Shown piece by piece: positions 53,753 through 62,437 of a stretch of 64,000 bases of DNA. The stretch is from Leeuwenhoekiella blandensis MED217 (GTDB taxonomy: Bacteria; Bacteroidota; Bacteroidia; Flavobacteriales; Flavobacteriaceae), in the NCBI RefSeq assembly GCF_000152985.1, contig NZ_CH672395.1, positions 4,180,566 to 4,244,565 on the forward strand, read 5' to 3'. Position numbers and translations under genes: made by a program. Below the pieces are notes generated by a model, which worked only from the letters and a program-made list of their open reading frames with translations, did no database searches and was not told the origin of the DNA. The number at the start of each line of letters is the position of its first letter. Within the stretch, counting starts at the first letter, position 1.

Positions 53753-54153
53753 TAATTGTTGTTTTTTAAAATATTCTCAAAAAGAAGCACATCTTCAGTG
53801 GCGTAAGACTCGAGGTCCAGCACTAATCCAGGACTTGCTTTGAATAGAATTTCAATGGACTTTCCGTTTACTTTAATTTTTGAGATCGCTTTTCTTTTAA
53901 TGATTTGTTGAACCCCGGCGAGTTTTAGATTAATGCGTTTTTGGTCATATTGAACCCAATGTGCTTTTTGTTTGCGGTAACTATAGATAATAAGCAGTAC
54001 ACTAAATAGACTATTAATAATGACGTAGGTGCTTACATTTTCAGTTTCTGAAAAAAGAATTTTATAACTAGAAAAGCCCATCGTCAGAAGAATTACTCCT
54101 AAAATAAGCAGATTGCTTGTAGAAAAGGTTTTATAAAATTTAATGCGCTTCAT
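53752..54153 (-). CDS. two-helix membrane protein, partner of the frameshifted gene
   Basis: This 133-residue protein starts at the ATG at 54153 (MKRIKFYKTFSTSNLLILGV); an upstream in-frame start at 54189 lacks support. It has two hydrophobic segments (about 14-31 and 38-58), then RKQKAHWVQYDQKRINLKLA and a PH-like beta region. Its TAA overlaps the ATG of the next gene by one base. Both proteins share the two-helix-plus-beta layout, so they may be paralogues that act together. Confidence 0.7.
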   Translation of the reverse strand: MKRIKFYKTFSTSNLLILGVILLTMGFSSYKILFSETENVSTYVIINSLFSVLLIIYSYRKQKAHWVQYDQKRINLKLAGVQQIIKRKAISKIKVNGKSIEILFKASPGLVLDLESYATEDVLLFENILKNNN

Positions 54154-54248
54154 GATTGTGAATAAGGAATGTAAATTACACAAAATCAATTAGAAATAAA
54201 ATGAGGCTAATTTGTAACTTGTACGCTCCCAAATCTAACAATACTGCT

Positions 54249-55823
54249 ATGTACTATAAATTACTTATTGTTTTTCTGGTTTTTTCAAGTTCTTGTCTGG
54301 GACAAGGTTTGCCCTTTAAAAAGGTAAATGAGTTTTATCTTAATGGTGACACGCGTGTCATAGGCAACACCATTTTAAGCGATCATCCCACGCGCGTTTA
54401 TAGACGTTCTAAAGGTCTTAATGATCGTACAGAGATGGTTTATATAGATGTAGATAACAACAAGGAAACATATAGTTCGAGCAGTGCTACATTAGAATTA
54501 CCGGAACACGCACGTATTAAATATGCGGGTTTATATTGGGCAGCTACCTATCCCGGGGAGCGCGGTAAACAGAAAACACGCAAAAACAGAATTGACTATG
54601 TGATCAAGAAAAAGCGGAGTATTCCTTTTGATCAGGTACAGCTACAGCTGCCGGGAAGTGACGCGTATCATTCGGTTATGGGCGAAGTGCTCTATGACGG
54701 TATGCAGGATCAAATCACCGAGCTAAAAAATGCTGCTCCCTACGTTTGCTATAGTGATATCACCACCTTGTTACAAACAGAAAACGCAAGATCGGGTACC
54801 TATACGCTGGCGAATGTTACGGCACTAGAAGGTTATATGTACGGTGGGAGTTCTGCCGGGTGGATGCTTTATCTGGTTTTTGAAGATCCTGAAGCACCTT
54901 TACAATATTTTGCCGGCTATCACGGCTTCAGTTTTATAAATCCTAACAACTCACAAGAGTTAGATTTCAATAATTTTAGAGTGGTAGAAAATGGTTCGGT
55001 AAATACCTCGATTACCTTGGCAGCGCTAGAAGGCGATTTGATTTTGGTTGGTGACCAAGTTGGGGTGTACAGCGAGAAAGAAGATGAGTTTGTTCCGCTT
55101 AAGAGTCGCGTACGTTATGCCAATAATTTTTTCAACAGCAGTATAACCATAGGTGATAAAAAGTATATTGATCGCATTCCGGAAAACTCAAACACGCTAG
55201 GATTTGACTTGGCTAAAGTTGATATTCCTAACGAAAACAATGCATTGATCGCTAACGATGCGACGCGTATGAAGCTTCAGTTTAAAACAGAATCAGACCG
55301 ATTGTTTGTATTCTTTAATGCTTTTCAAACTGAAATAAGCACGGATTTCTATCAGCGTGTGATCGTTGAAGGTAAGCCAGACCGTATTCCGAATAAAGCA
55401 ACACTTACAACTCAAGAAGGGGTGAAAAATCGCGCTACTACTGAAGCAGAAAAAGAAGATGTGGCAGTATTAGGAAAGGATGGAGAGACCCTAAAGACTG
55501 CTCAAGGCTCTCAGGAAATTCCGGTAGATCGGCCTCAGGCTTTACAAGATATGCTGGCAACAAAACCCATGGCGGTGCCGGGAATGGATCGTGGTTATTA
55601 CATCGTGAATCATGTTTTTGCGCAGCGTAAAAATGCCTTACGCTGGCAAGAGAAAATGAAATTAAGAGGTCTTTCACCGGTTCGGTTTGTTAATCCAGAA
55701 AACAACTATCATTACATTTATATTGATTACAGCACCAATCCTGATGCGCTATACGAGCGGTTGGTTGAATTTAGAAAATTGAATGATTTTGAAGATGCTT
55801 GGATTATAAAAGTAAATTTGTAA
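54249..55823 (+). CDS. secreted adhesin-like protein with SPOR-like C-terminus
   Basis: This 524-residue protein starts at the ATG at 54249 (MYYKLLIVFLVFSSSCLGQG, a signal peptide); the frame is open upstream to 54201. An N-terminal domain (about 20-370) contains RVIGNTILSDHPTRVYRR, ARIKYAGLYWAATYPGERG and AGYHGFSFINPNNSQELDF, which recur in Bacteroidetes surface proteins. Then comes a charged linker (about 375-430) and a C-terminal segment (about 435-524) with GYYIVNHVFAQRKNALRW and HYIYIDYSTNPDALYERL, which fits a SPOR domain that binds denuded peptidoglycan. Confidence 0.7.
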   Translation: MYYKLLIVFLVFSSSCLGQGLPFKKVNEFYLNGDTRVIGNTILSDHPTRVYRRSKGLNDRTEMVYIDVDNNKETYSSSSATLELPEHARIKYAGLYWAATYPGERGKQKTRKNRIDYVIKKKRSIPFDQVQLQLPGSDAYHSVMGEVLYDGMQDQITELKNAAPYVCYSDITTLLQTENARSGTYTLANVTALEGYMYGGSSAGWMLYLVFEDPEAPLQYFAGYHGFSFINPNNSQELDFNNFRVVENGSVNTSITLAALEGDLILVGDQVGVYSEKEDEFVPLKSRVRYANNFFNSSITIGDKKYIDRIPENSNTLGFDLAKVDIPNENNALIANDATRMKLQFKTESDRLFVFFNAFQTEISTDFYQRVIVEGKPDRIPNKATLTTQEGVKNRATTEAEKEDVAVLGKDGETLKTAQGSQEIPVDRPQALQDMLATKPMAVPGMDRGYYIVNHVFAQRKNALRWQEKMKLRGLSPVRFVNPENNYHYIYIDYSTNPDALYERLVEFRKLNDFEDAWIIKVNL

Positions 55824-55884
55824 TCAAATAGCTGTTGGTTGAGACCAACGTCAATACGAATCCCACTTAAAACTTATTGCAGCA

Positions 55885-57576
55885 ATGCGATGGACACTCA
55901 AACCTATTCCTGAAACTGAGAAAATCAACGCTTTTGCTAAGCAGCTGGCCATACCTGAGAAAATCGCGCAGCTTTTAATTCAGCGCGGAGTAGATACTTA
56001 TGATAAAGCCAAAGCTTTTTTTAGACCCTCGTTAGAAGATTTGCACGATCCGTTCCTGATGAAAGATATGGATAAGGCGGTTGCCCGCATAAATTCGGCA
56101 ATAGCTCAAAACGAAAATATTTTGGTTTACGGAGATTATGACGTTGACGGGACCACCAGTGTTGCATTGATGAGTAGCTATCTCAAAACCTTACATCCAC
56201 AAGTGGCGACCTACATTCCCGATCGTTATGCCGAAGGTTATGGTGTTTCTTATACAGGTATAGATTATGCGCACGACAATGACATCACGCTCATCGTTGC
56301 GCTGGATTGCGGGGTAAAAGCAATTGAAAAAGTTGCCTATGCTAAGAAGCTCGGGATCGATTTTATAATTTGTGATCACCACCGTCCCGGTGCAGAAATT
56401 CCGGAGGCAGTTGCGGTTTTAGACCCAAAACGGGAGGATTGCGATTATCCGTATAAAGAGCTATGCGGTTGTGGCGTTGGTTTTAAATTGATTCAAGCAA
56501 TGGAGCAGGAGAAGGGCTTACCGGTAAAAACCCTGGTGCCCTATCTGGATCTTGTGGCAACTGCGATTGGTGCTGATATTGTGCCCATTACCGGTGAAAA
56601 CCGAGTGCTGGCATTTTACGGTCTTGATGTGATCAATACCCTGCCTCGAACCGGAATTCAAGCTTTGATCGAAAATGTGAACAAAGACGAACTCACGATC
56701 ACCGATGTGGTCTTTATCATCGCACCACGCATTAACGCGGCGGGAAGAATCAAACACGGTCTACACGCCGTAGAATTACTTACCGAACAAGATTATGAGC
56801 GTGCGCAGGAAATGGCTTCAGGGATCGAAGGTTTTAACGCAGAGCGGAAAGATCTTGATAAGGTAATCACGCAGGAAGCCTTATTGCAAATAGAAACGAA
56901 TAAAGAAGAAAACCGAAAAACCACCGTGGTTTTTCAGGAAAATTGGCACAAAGGTGTGATTGGTATTGTGGCTTCAAGATTAACCGAAACCTATTATCGA
57001 CCAACTTTAGTATTTACTAAAAGTGGCGAAAAGTTAGCCGCGAGCGCACGTTCTGTAAAAGGTTTTGATGTGTATGATGCTTTAGAGCAGTGTAGCGAAC
57101 ATATAGAACAGTTTGGTGGGCACAAATATGCTGCGGGTCTCACCCTTGGAGAACATCAATATGAAGGTTTTAAACAAAAATTTGAAGAAGTGGTAAGCAG
57201 TTCTATTGACGAGCGCTTGCTTATTCCTGAGATCACCATAGATGCCGAACTTGAACTTGATGATATCACTCCAAAATTTTACCGTATTCTTCGGCAATTT
57301 GCGCCGTATGGCCCTGGAAATATGACTCCCGTGTTTATGAGTAAAAATCTCACTGATACCGGTTACGGTAAATGTGTAGGTGCAGATGAAACCCATTTAA
57401 AATGCAGCGTCACCCAAAATGGAAGTCAGACTATTGGAGCCATTGGTTTTGGGCTGGGTTCCAAATGTGATTTAATTCAGCATAAAAAACCTTTTAAAGC
57501 CGCATATTCCTTAGATATTAATGAATGGAATGGTACTAAAAGCATTCAGTTGAAACTGCGGGACATTCAGGAATAA
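55885..57576 (+). CDS. recJ: single-stranded-DNA-specific exonuclease RecJ
   Basis: This 5'-3' exonuclease acts in recombination and mismatch repair. The 563-residue protein has the DHH phosphoesterase motifs VYGDYDVDGTTSVALM, ALDCG, ICDHHRPGAEIP, and a C-terminal DHHA1/OB region including FGGHKYAAGLTL. The length is typical. Confidence 0.95.
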   Translation: MRWTLKPIPETEKINAFAKQLAIPEKIAQLLIQRGVDTYDKAKAFFRPSLEDLHDPFLMKDMDKAVARINSAIAQNENILVYGDYDVDGTTSVALMSSYLKTLHPQVATYIPDRYAEGYGVSYTGIDYAHDNDITLIVALDCGVKAIEKVAYAKKLGIDFIICDHHRPGAEIPEAVAVLDPKREDCDYPYKELCGCGVGFKLIQAMEQEKGLPVKTLVPYLDLVATAIGADIVPITGENRVLAFYGLDVINTLPRTGIQALIENVNKDELTITDVVFIIAPRINAAGRIKHGLHAVELLTEQDYERAQEMASGIEGFNAERKDLDKVITQEALLQIETNKEENRKTTVVFQENWHKGVIGIVASRLTETYYRPTLVFTKSGEKLAASARSVKGFDVYDALEQCSEHIEQFGGHKYAAGLTLGEHQYEGFKQKFEEVVSSSIDERLLIPEITIDAELELDDITPKFYRILRQFAPYGPGNMTPVFMSKNLTDTGYGKCVGADETHLKCSVTQNGSQTIGAIGFGLGSKCDLIQHKKPFKAAYSLDINEWNGTKSIQLKLRDIQE

Positions 57577-57593
57577 TTAATATTCTATTTAGA

Positions 57594-57621
57594 TTTGTTC
57601 TAAATAACTTCTGTATATTTG
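57594..57621 (+). promoter_or_regulatory. promoter of the 57638 gene
   Basis: TTTG (57594-57597) and TATATTTG (57614-57621) match the -33/-7 pattern with a 16-nt spacer. The start codon is 16 nt downstream of the -7 box. Confidence 0.55.
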
Positions 57622-57637
57622 TTTCAAACCTTAGGTT

Positions 57638-57985
57638 ATGAAGCATATTGATATTATTTACCGCAACGATAGTGGCATTTCGTTTTACTGGAAAACTTCA
57701 AAACACAGCAGTATTAAAGCGCAGGTTGTTTTTAGGGATATGGGATTTTATTTTACGCTCGATCAACTCAAAGCGTTTGCGCATTTAACTCAGGATACGC
57801 TAGCACAAAGCACTTGCAAAGATTGCCCTGCACCACGGGAATGCCGGTCGTTATTGCTTAAAACGCCTTCTCCAGATGTTGATCTGGCGGTAAGTCGGGA
57901 TGAGGTTTATGCTATTCAGGATCTTTTAGATCAGACGATTTTAAGAATGGAAACGCAACAGTTTATGCAAACCGCATTAAACTAA
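57638..57985 (+). CDS. small Cys-cluster protein of unknown function
   Basis: This is a 115-residue protein with a beta-rich N-terminus (YRNDSGISFYWKTSKHSS) and a Cys motif STCKDCPAPRECRSLLL with CxxC and a third Cys 5 residues on. This suggests a metal site, but no family is recognised. It has its own promoter and its stop overlaps that of the convergent lpxH by 4 bp. Confidence 0.65.
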   Translation: MKHIDIIYRNDSGISFYWKTSKHSSIKAQVVFRDMGFYFTLDQLKAFAHLTQDTLAQSTCKDCPAPRECRSLLLKTPSPDVDLAVSRDEVYAIQDLLDQTILRMETQQFMQTALN

Positions 57986-58761
57986 AAGCTGTATTCTTTC
58001 AATTCAAAAGATGTTCCGTCAAAAACACCATAAGTGTAATGTGTGATCCAATCGCCTAGATTGTAATACGTGGAAGATTTGCCAACTTCGATCGTCATCG
58101 GTAAATGCCGGTGACCAAAAATGAAGTAATCGTAGTGTGCGGTTTCTAATTTCCGCTTGGCGTATGTAGCCAACCATTCATTTTCTTCTCCAAGGAAATT
58201 TTGATCGTCTTCACCACTTATCAACTTATTTTTTACGGAAAGATGCTGTGCTACTCGCACTCCAATATCAGGATGCACCCAACGGAACAACCACTGAAAA
58301 AACGGCGAAGTAAACACTTTTTTCATGCGTTTGTAGCCTTTGTCTCCAGGGCCCAGACCGTCGCCGTGGCCTATAAAAAAGCGTTTGTTGTTCAAGTCAA
58401 AAATGCGCGGCTCGTGATAAACAGGAATGTCGAGTTCGGTTTTAAAGTAATCCTTCATCCACAAATCGTGATTTCCTACAAAAAAGTAGATCGGGATGCC
58501 CTTATCGCGCAGTTGCGCCAGTTTACCTAAAACGCGTACAAAGCCTTTAGGAACAACGGTTTTATATTCAAACCAAAAGTCAAACAGATCACCCAATAAA
58601 AAAATCGCTGCAGCATCTGCTTCGATCGCGCTCAACCAAGCGATAAACTTTTTCTCGCGGGGTTTGCTCGCTTCAGCAGTAGGTGCGCCCAAGTGATTAT
58701 CACTAGAGAAATACACCTTTTTTCCTTCAGGGATATGTATTGCTGTTATGGCTTGATTCAT
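57982..58761 (-). CDS. lpxH: UDP-2,3-diacylglucosamine diphosphatase
   Basis: This calcineurin-like phosphoesterase makes lipid X in lipid A synthesis. The 259-residue protein has the metal motifs FSSDNHLGAP, LLGDLFDFWFE, VGNHDLWM, GHGDGLGPGDKGY and IFGHRHLPM. queD lies 9 bp upstream on the same strand. Confidence 0.93.
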   Translation of the reverse strand: MNQAITAIHIPEGKKVYFSSDNHLGAPTAEASKPREKKFIAWLSAIEADAAAIFLLGDLFDFWFEYKTVVPKGFVRVLGKLAQLRDKGIPIYFFVGNHDLWMKDYFKTELDIPVYHEPRIFDLNNKRFFIGHGDGLGPGDKGYKRMKKVFTSPFFQWLFRWVHPDIGVRVAQHLSVKNKLISGEDDQNFLGEENEWLATYAKRKLETAHYDYFIFGHRHLPMTIEVGKSSTYYNLGDWITHYTYGVFDGTSFELKEYSF

Positions 58762-58770
58762 ACTTGAAGA

Positions 58771-59223
58771 TTACGCATTATCAGCGGCATACCATTCAGC
58801 AAAACTGGTATCGGTTTCCTGCAATTTCAGCGAAAAAAGATTGATATTTTCCGGAAGGTGTTTCTTTATTTTTTCAGCAAAATCAATCACCATCATCTCG
58901 CTGGTAGGTTGATAATCTACCAACAACACATTATGCCCACGGTCTGAAAGTTCTTTGGCCAGCTCAACGTGCGGCGTATTTTTATTAAAAACTGTCGCGT
59001 GGTCAAATACATCTACGATCTCGCTTTTCACTATTCTTTTAAGATCACCAAAATCGATAACCATCCCAAACTTCACATTGTTGCTATCTGAAATAGGCGT
59101 CCCGATCACCGTTACCGAAAGTTTATAACTGTGGCCGTGCACATTGCGACACTTGCCATCGTAGCCATAAAGTGCGTGACCGGTTTCAAAAGAGAACTGT
59201 TTGGTGATGCGAATGTTGCTCAT
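58771..59223 (-). CDS. queD: 6-carboxytetrahydropterin synthase (QueD)
   Basis: This zinc enzyme acts in queuosine/preQ0 synthesis. The 150-residue protein has FETGHALYGYDGKCRNVHGH, with zinc-binding His residues and the CxxxHGH motif that marks QueD rather than PTPS-only enzymes. MVIDFGDLKRIV and FDHATVFN follow, then PTSEMMVIDFAE. It forms an operon with lpxH. Confidence 0.9.
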   Translation of the reverse strand: MSNIRITKQFSFETGHALYGYDGKCRNVHGHSYKLSVTVIGTPISDSNNVKFGMVIDFGDLKRIVKSEIVDVFDHATVFNKNTPHVELAKELSDRGHNVLLVDYQPTSEMMVIDFAEKIKKHLPENINLFSLKLQETDTSFAEWYAADNA

Positions 59224-59225
59224 AA

Positions 59226-59321
59226 CTATTTTTTAAATTTTCTAACCAAAACCACCACGATAAGTGCAATCGCAAAAATGAGGTAAATACCGGTCCCGCT
59301 TAAAAACTGTAAAATATCCAT
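59226..59321 (-). CDS. 31-residue single-pass membrane peptide upstream of queD
   Basis: A short frame from an ATG at 59321 encodes MDILQFLSGTGIYLIFAIAL, then IVVVLVRKFKK: a single helix with a basic C-terminal tail. It ends 2 bp before the queD ATG on the same strand, a spacing typical of a real upstream cistron. No family is recognised. Confidence 0.5.
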   Translation of the reverse strand: MDILQFLSGTGIYLIFAIALIVVVLVRKFKK

Positions 59322-59470
59322 AAATGATATGATTAATTAGGCAAAAGTAACAAAGTCTAAGCGGCGCACCTAGAAAATAATCAAGGGCTTAAAAATTGCG
59401 AATTTCGCAATGTTTTTTGTGCGTTATTTGTGCGCAATTTTTGATCCTATTTTTGAGGATTTTATCGCCT

Positions 59471-60118
59471 ATGAATACACAGCTTTTTGAGCAGGTAGAT
59501 TTTGTTGAAAACCCTACCTATGAGCAGGTTATTACAGATTTACTTGCTTGCAATTATGCCATTGTAGATGACTTTTTTTCTTCGGAAGAAATTGAAGAAT
59601 TAAGACAATCGCTGAAGGAAGTTTACGAGGCAGATCGTTTTAAAAAGGCAGCTATTGGCAACAAGTTTAATGAAGAGATCGATAAGACCATTCGAGGAGA
59701 CTTTATTAAATGGATCAATGAAGCTGAAGGAAGACCGCAAGAGCACTTATTTTTTGCTAAAATAAATGACCTTGTTGCCTATCTAAACCGTACATGTTTT
59801 CTGGGAATTCTTCAGAAGGAATTTCACTATGCGATTTACCCAAAAGGCACGTTTTATAAAAGGCATCTGGATACCTTTCAAAATGACGATCGCCGTAAAC
59901 TCTCGATGGTTTGCTATTTAAACGACGACAGTTGGGTGGCAAGCAATGGTGGCGAACTCACGATTTATCTGCCCGAAGGAGAAGGAGAGCGTGCGCTTGA
60001 TATCATTCCTAAACCCGGTCGCGTGGTGATTTTTGAAAGTCAAATTCTGGAGCACGAGGTAAAACCGGTATTGGCTTCAGAGCGTTTGAGCATTACGGGC
60101 TGGTTAAAGACGAGGTAG
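59471..60118 (+). CDS. 2OG-Fe(II) oxygenase superfamily protein
   Basis: This 215-residue protein starts at the ATG at 59471 (MNTQLFEQVDFVENPTYEQV); the upstream in-frame extension is hydrophobic but lacks family support. It shows the iron ligands in YKRHLDTFQND (HxD), the distal His in QILEHEVKPV and the 2OG-binding Arg in ERLSITGWLK. It is related to prolyl hydroxylase/PKHD-type enzymes. The substrate is unknown. It is convergent with the MATE gene. Confidence 0.85.
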   Translation: MNTQLFEQVDFVENPTYEQVITDLLACNYAIVDDFFSSEEIEELRQSLKEVYEADRFKKAAIGNKFNEEIDKTIRGDFIKWINEAEGRPQEHLFFAKINDLVAYLNRTCFLGILQKEFHYAIYPKGTFYKRHLDTFQNDDRRKLSMVCYLNDDSWVASNGGELTIYLPEGEGERALDIIPKPGRVVIFESQILEHEVKPVLASERLSITGWLKTR

Positions 60119-60123
60119 CTTTT

Positions 60124-61458
60124 TTAGTCTACTTTTGGTTTAAAGCGTTTTCTGAACTTGAGAATAAGTGCGCCACTTCGTACCATCATCCAAACGGAAA
60201 AAGCGATCCAGACCGCGTAGAGTTTCAGTCCAAAATAATCCCCAATAAAAATCGCGGGAACAAAACCTAGAAATGTGGCGGCCATCAGTACGTTGCGCAG
60301 GTATTTCATTTCGCCCATTCCTTTAAAAATTCCGTCAAAAATAAAGGCGAGGGCGTTTAACGGTTGCATGAGAATTACCACGAAAAACAGCGCTGTAAAT
60401 CGTGCGATCACTTCGGGTTCTTTACTGAAAATTAATCCGATAGGTTCATATAAAATGGCAGAGATAAGCATCAATCCGCCGGCAATGATCAGGCTGTACT
60501 TGCTCAGCTTTTTACTCAACTCCCAAAGACTTGTGTAATCTTTAGCACCGAGAAAACGGCCTGCGAGAATGTTTCCGGCAGCGGCATATCCATCAATAAA
60601 AAATGCCGAAAATAACCAGATGTTGATCAAAATAGTTTGTGCCGCAATGTAGGAAGCGCCATAATCTGTAGCAAACGAATTGGCAAGATATAAGGCAAGA
60701 TTTAAAGCGATGGTACGTACAAAAAGGTTGAGCGCCATACCCACGAGCCTCCATAGTTCGGGATGAATTGGGAAGAGGAGTTTTAGGCTTACATCGGTTT
60801 TGATAAGCACAAGAATCAGTGATAAAACTGCCATTAACGCTTGCGCACCTAGACTGGCATACGCAGCACCTTCAATCTGCATTGCGGGAATGTAGCCCTC
60901 GATTCCATAGACCAAAATAAAATCAAGCAGAATATTCACACCGGCACCAATTATTGCAACAACCATTGGCCAAAAGGTATTTTGTAACCCTCTAAAAATG
61001 CCGAAAACAGCAAAGGTGAATAAGGTAAGTGGGAAACCCCAAACCCGAATGGAATAATACTGCACGCAGTAGTCGAGGATGAGCCCCGAGGCATTATAGA
61101 GCGAAAAAATAGCTTCAATAAAGGGAAGCGTGGTGACCAAGATCACAATACTCAACAGGATATTGAAATAGATCGCCTGCGCCGGAAGCGTGCTGATCTC
61201 GTCAATTTTATCAGCACCATAATACTGCGCGATGATGGCTTGCAATGCGCTACGCGTTTGGCCCAAAATCCAAATAAGCGCAGACAAAAACGAACCCACA
61301 ATACCCACAGCGGCAAGAACTTCTGTAGCATTATCAGGCACATTGCCCACCACAGCCGCATCTGTTGCAGAAAGTATAGGTTCTGCAATACCCGCCAATA
61401 ATGCCGGAACAGCAAGACGGTTTATATTTTTAAAAGAAAGCGGGTTGGTTGTGGTCAT
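60124..61458 (-). CDS. MATE family efflux transporter
   Basis: This 444-residue inner-membrane protein has 12 predicted helices in two six-helix halves, with LAVPALLAGIAEPILSATDA and RGLQNTFWPMVVAIIGAG, typical of the DinF/NorM group. It would export drugs or metabolites in exchange for Na+ or H+. The substrate is unknown. Confidence 0.9.
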   Translation of the reverse strand: MTTTNPLSFKNINRLAVPALLAGIAEPILSATDAAVVGNVPDNATEVLAAVGIVGSFLSALIWILGQTRSALQAIIAQYYGADKIDEISTLPAQAIYFNILLSIVILVTTLPFIEAIFSLYNASGLILDYCVQYYSIRVWGFPLTLFTFAVFGIFRGLQNTFWPMVVAIIGAGVNILLDFILVYGIEGYIPAMQIEGAAYASLGAQALMAVLSLILVLIKTDVSLKLLFPIHPELWRLVGMALNLFVRTIALNLALYLANSFATDYGASYIAAQTILINIWLFSAFFIDGYAAAGNILAGRFLGAKDYTSLWELSKKLSKYSLIIAGGLMLISAILYEPIGLIFSKEPEVIARFTALFFVVILMQPLNALAFIFDGIFKGMGEMKYLRNVLMAATFLGFVPAIFIGDYFGLKLYAVWIAFSVWMMVRSGALILKFRKRFKPKVD

Positions 61459-61501
61459 GAGTTTTAGTGTATGGCGAAAATAAGATTTCTAAAGCCGGTA
61501 T

Positions 61502-62005
61502 TTACAACACGAGTTCGTAGCAGTAAAACGGAAATTCACTTTGCTTGGGAAAATAGACCGGTTCAAGCTTTTGATAACCCCGTTTAGTATAAAAAATATT
61601 ATTCCTCTCATTTTTACTGAAGGTGTCCAGCCTAACGGAAGCAAAATCGTGCTCTCGGGCATACTCTTCTGCAAATTGCATCATTTGCTGTGCGATTCCT
61701 TGACCTTGCGCTTCAGGATGAACGGCCAGCCGATGAATGTAAATACAGCGGGCGTCAGAAGGCGTCAGCCAGGTGATTTCCTCATAAATCTCATCTTTTA
61801 AAGTGGAAACCACAACAGTACCCAGAATACGCTCTTGGTGCGTGTAGATGTAAAGTTCGTTGCGTTTAATATCTTCTTCAAAAGCTGCGTGCGATGGGTA
61901 GTGTTCATTCCATTGATAAATACCTTTTGCGATCATCGCTTTTGCGCAATCGGCGGTCACTTGCAAGATTTCATCAACATCTGCAGAAGTAGCGGGTCGT
62001 ATCAT
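61502..62005 (-). CDS. GNAT family N-acetyltransferase
   Basis: This 167-residue protein has the GNAT core with YIHRLAVHPEAQGQGIAQQM (acetyl-CoA loop, Q/RxxGxG/A), RLDTFSKNERNNIFYTKRGY and a C-terminal beta strand. The substrate is unknown. It lies upstream of the MATE gene with a 43-bp gap. Confidence 0.88.
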   Translation of the reverse strand: MIRPATSADVDEILQVTADCAKAMIAKGIYQWNEHYPSHAAFEEDIKRNELYIYTHQERILGTVVVSTLKDEIYEEITWLTPSDARCIYIHRLAVHPEAQGQGIAQQMMQFAEEYAREHDFASVRLDTFSKNERNNIFYTKRGYQKLEPVYFPKQSEFPFYCYELVL

Positions 62006-62121
62006 TTAGGGAGGTTTTTTGCAAAAATGAGGCATTTACGCTGAATGTAAAAAGCATCAGCAGCAAAAATGATAATTGGGATGTTTATTAAGGAATTTGG
62101 TTATATTTACGCCCTCCAAAT

Positions 62122-62189
62122 GGGGATGTAGCTCAGTTGGCTACCCGCCCGAACGTACCTTTTCGGTACGGGCGGGGAGTGCAAGACTG
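62122..62189 (+). pseudogene. truncated tRNA-Ala copy interrupted by a hairpin
   Basis: Residues 62122-62143 equal the first 22 nt of tRNA-Ala. After the 33-nt insert, 62177-62189 (GAGTGCAAGACTG) matches the continuing tRNA sequence (GAGTGCTTGACTG) in 11 of 13 positions. It then diverges, so no anticodon arm or 3' half exists. Confidence 0.75.
62144..62176 (+). repeat. 33-nt hairpin inserted in the tRNA D-loop copy
   Basis: CCCGCCC pairs with GGGCGGG and GTACC pairs with GGTAC around TTTTC; GAAC bulges on the left arm. It is inserted exactly between the D-loop residue A (after GGCT) and GAGTGC. Confidence 0.8.
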
Positions 62190-62197
62190 TATGTAGA

Positions 62198-62437
62198 ATG
62201 TATTTTGTATATATTTTAGAGAGTTTAAGCTCTGGAAGAAAGTATGTAGGTTTCACCCAAAATTTAGATGCTAGACTTTTAGAACACAATAGAGGAAATG
62301 TAACTTCCACTAAGCCTTTTCGGCCTTGGAAGAGAATTTACTCTGAAGAGCAACCAACCCAAATAGAGGCACGCATGCGTGAGAAATACTTAAAGAGCGC
62401 TGCCGGAAGGCGTTGGCGCAAAAAAATGGGGATGTAG
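62198..62437 (+). CDS. GIY-YIG nuclease family protein, small
   Basis: This 79-residue protein has the GIY-YIG core in FVYILESLSSGRKYVGFTQ, the Arg in LDARLLEHN and the Glu in IEARMREKYLKS. It is the compact URI-like type. The C-terminal codons (KMGM, stop TAG) lie inside tRNA-Ala, overlapping 62428-62437 by 10 nt. No native start region other than the ATG at 62198 is needed. The protein could cut at tRNA genes; this is inferred. Confidence 0.85.
   Translation: MYFVYILESLSSGRKYVGFTQNLDARLLEHNRGNVTSTKPFRPWKRIYSEEQPTQIEARMREKYLKSAAGRRWRKKMGM

Noticed and set aside
62118..62189. Second functional tRNA-Ala gene
   Set aside because: It lacks the anticodon loop, T-arm and 3' acceptor strand and is interrupted by a hairpin.
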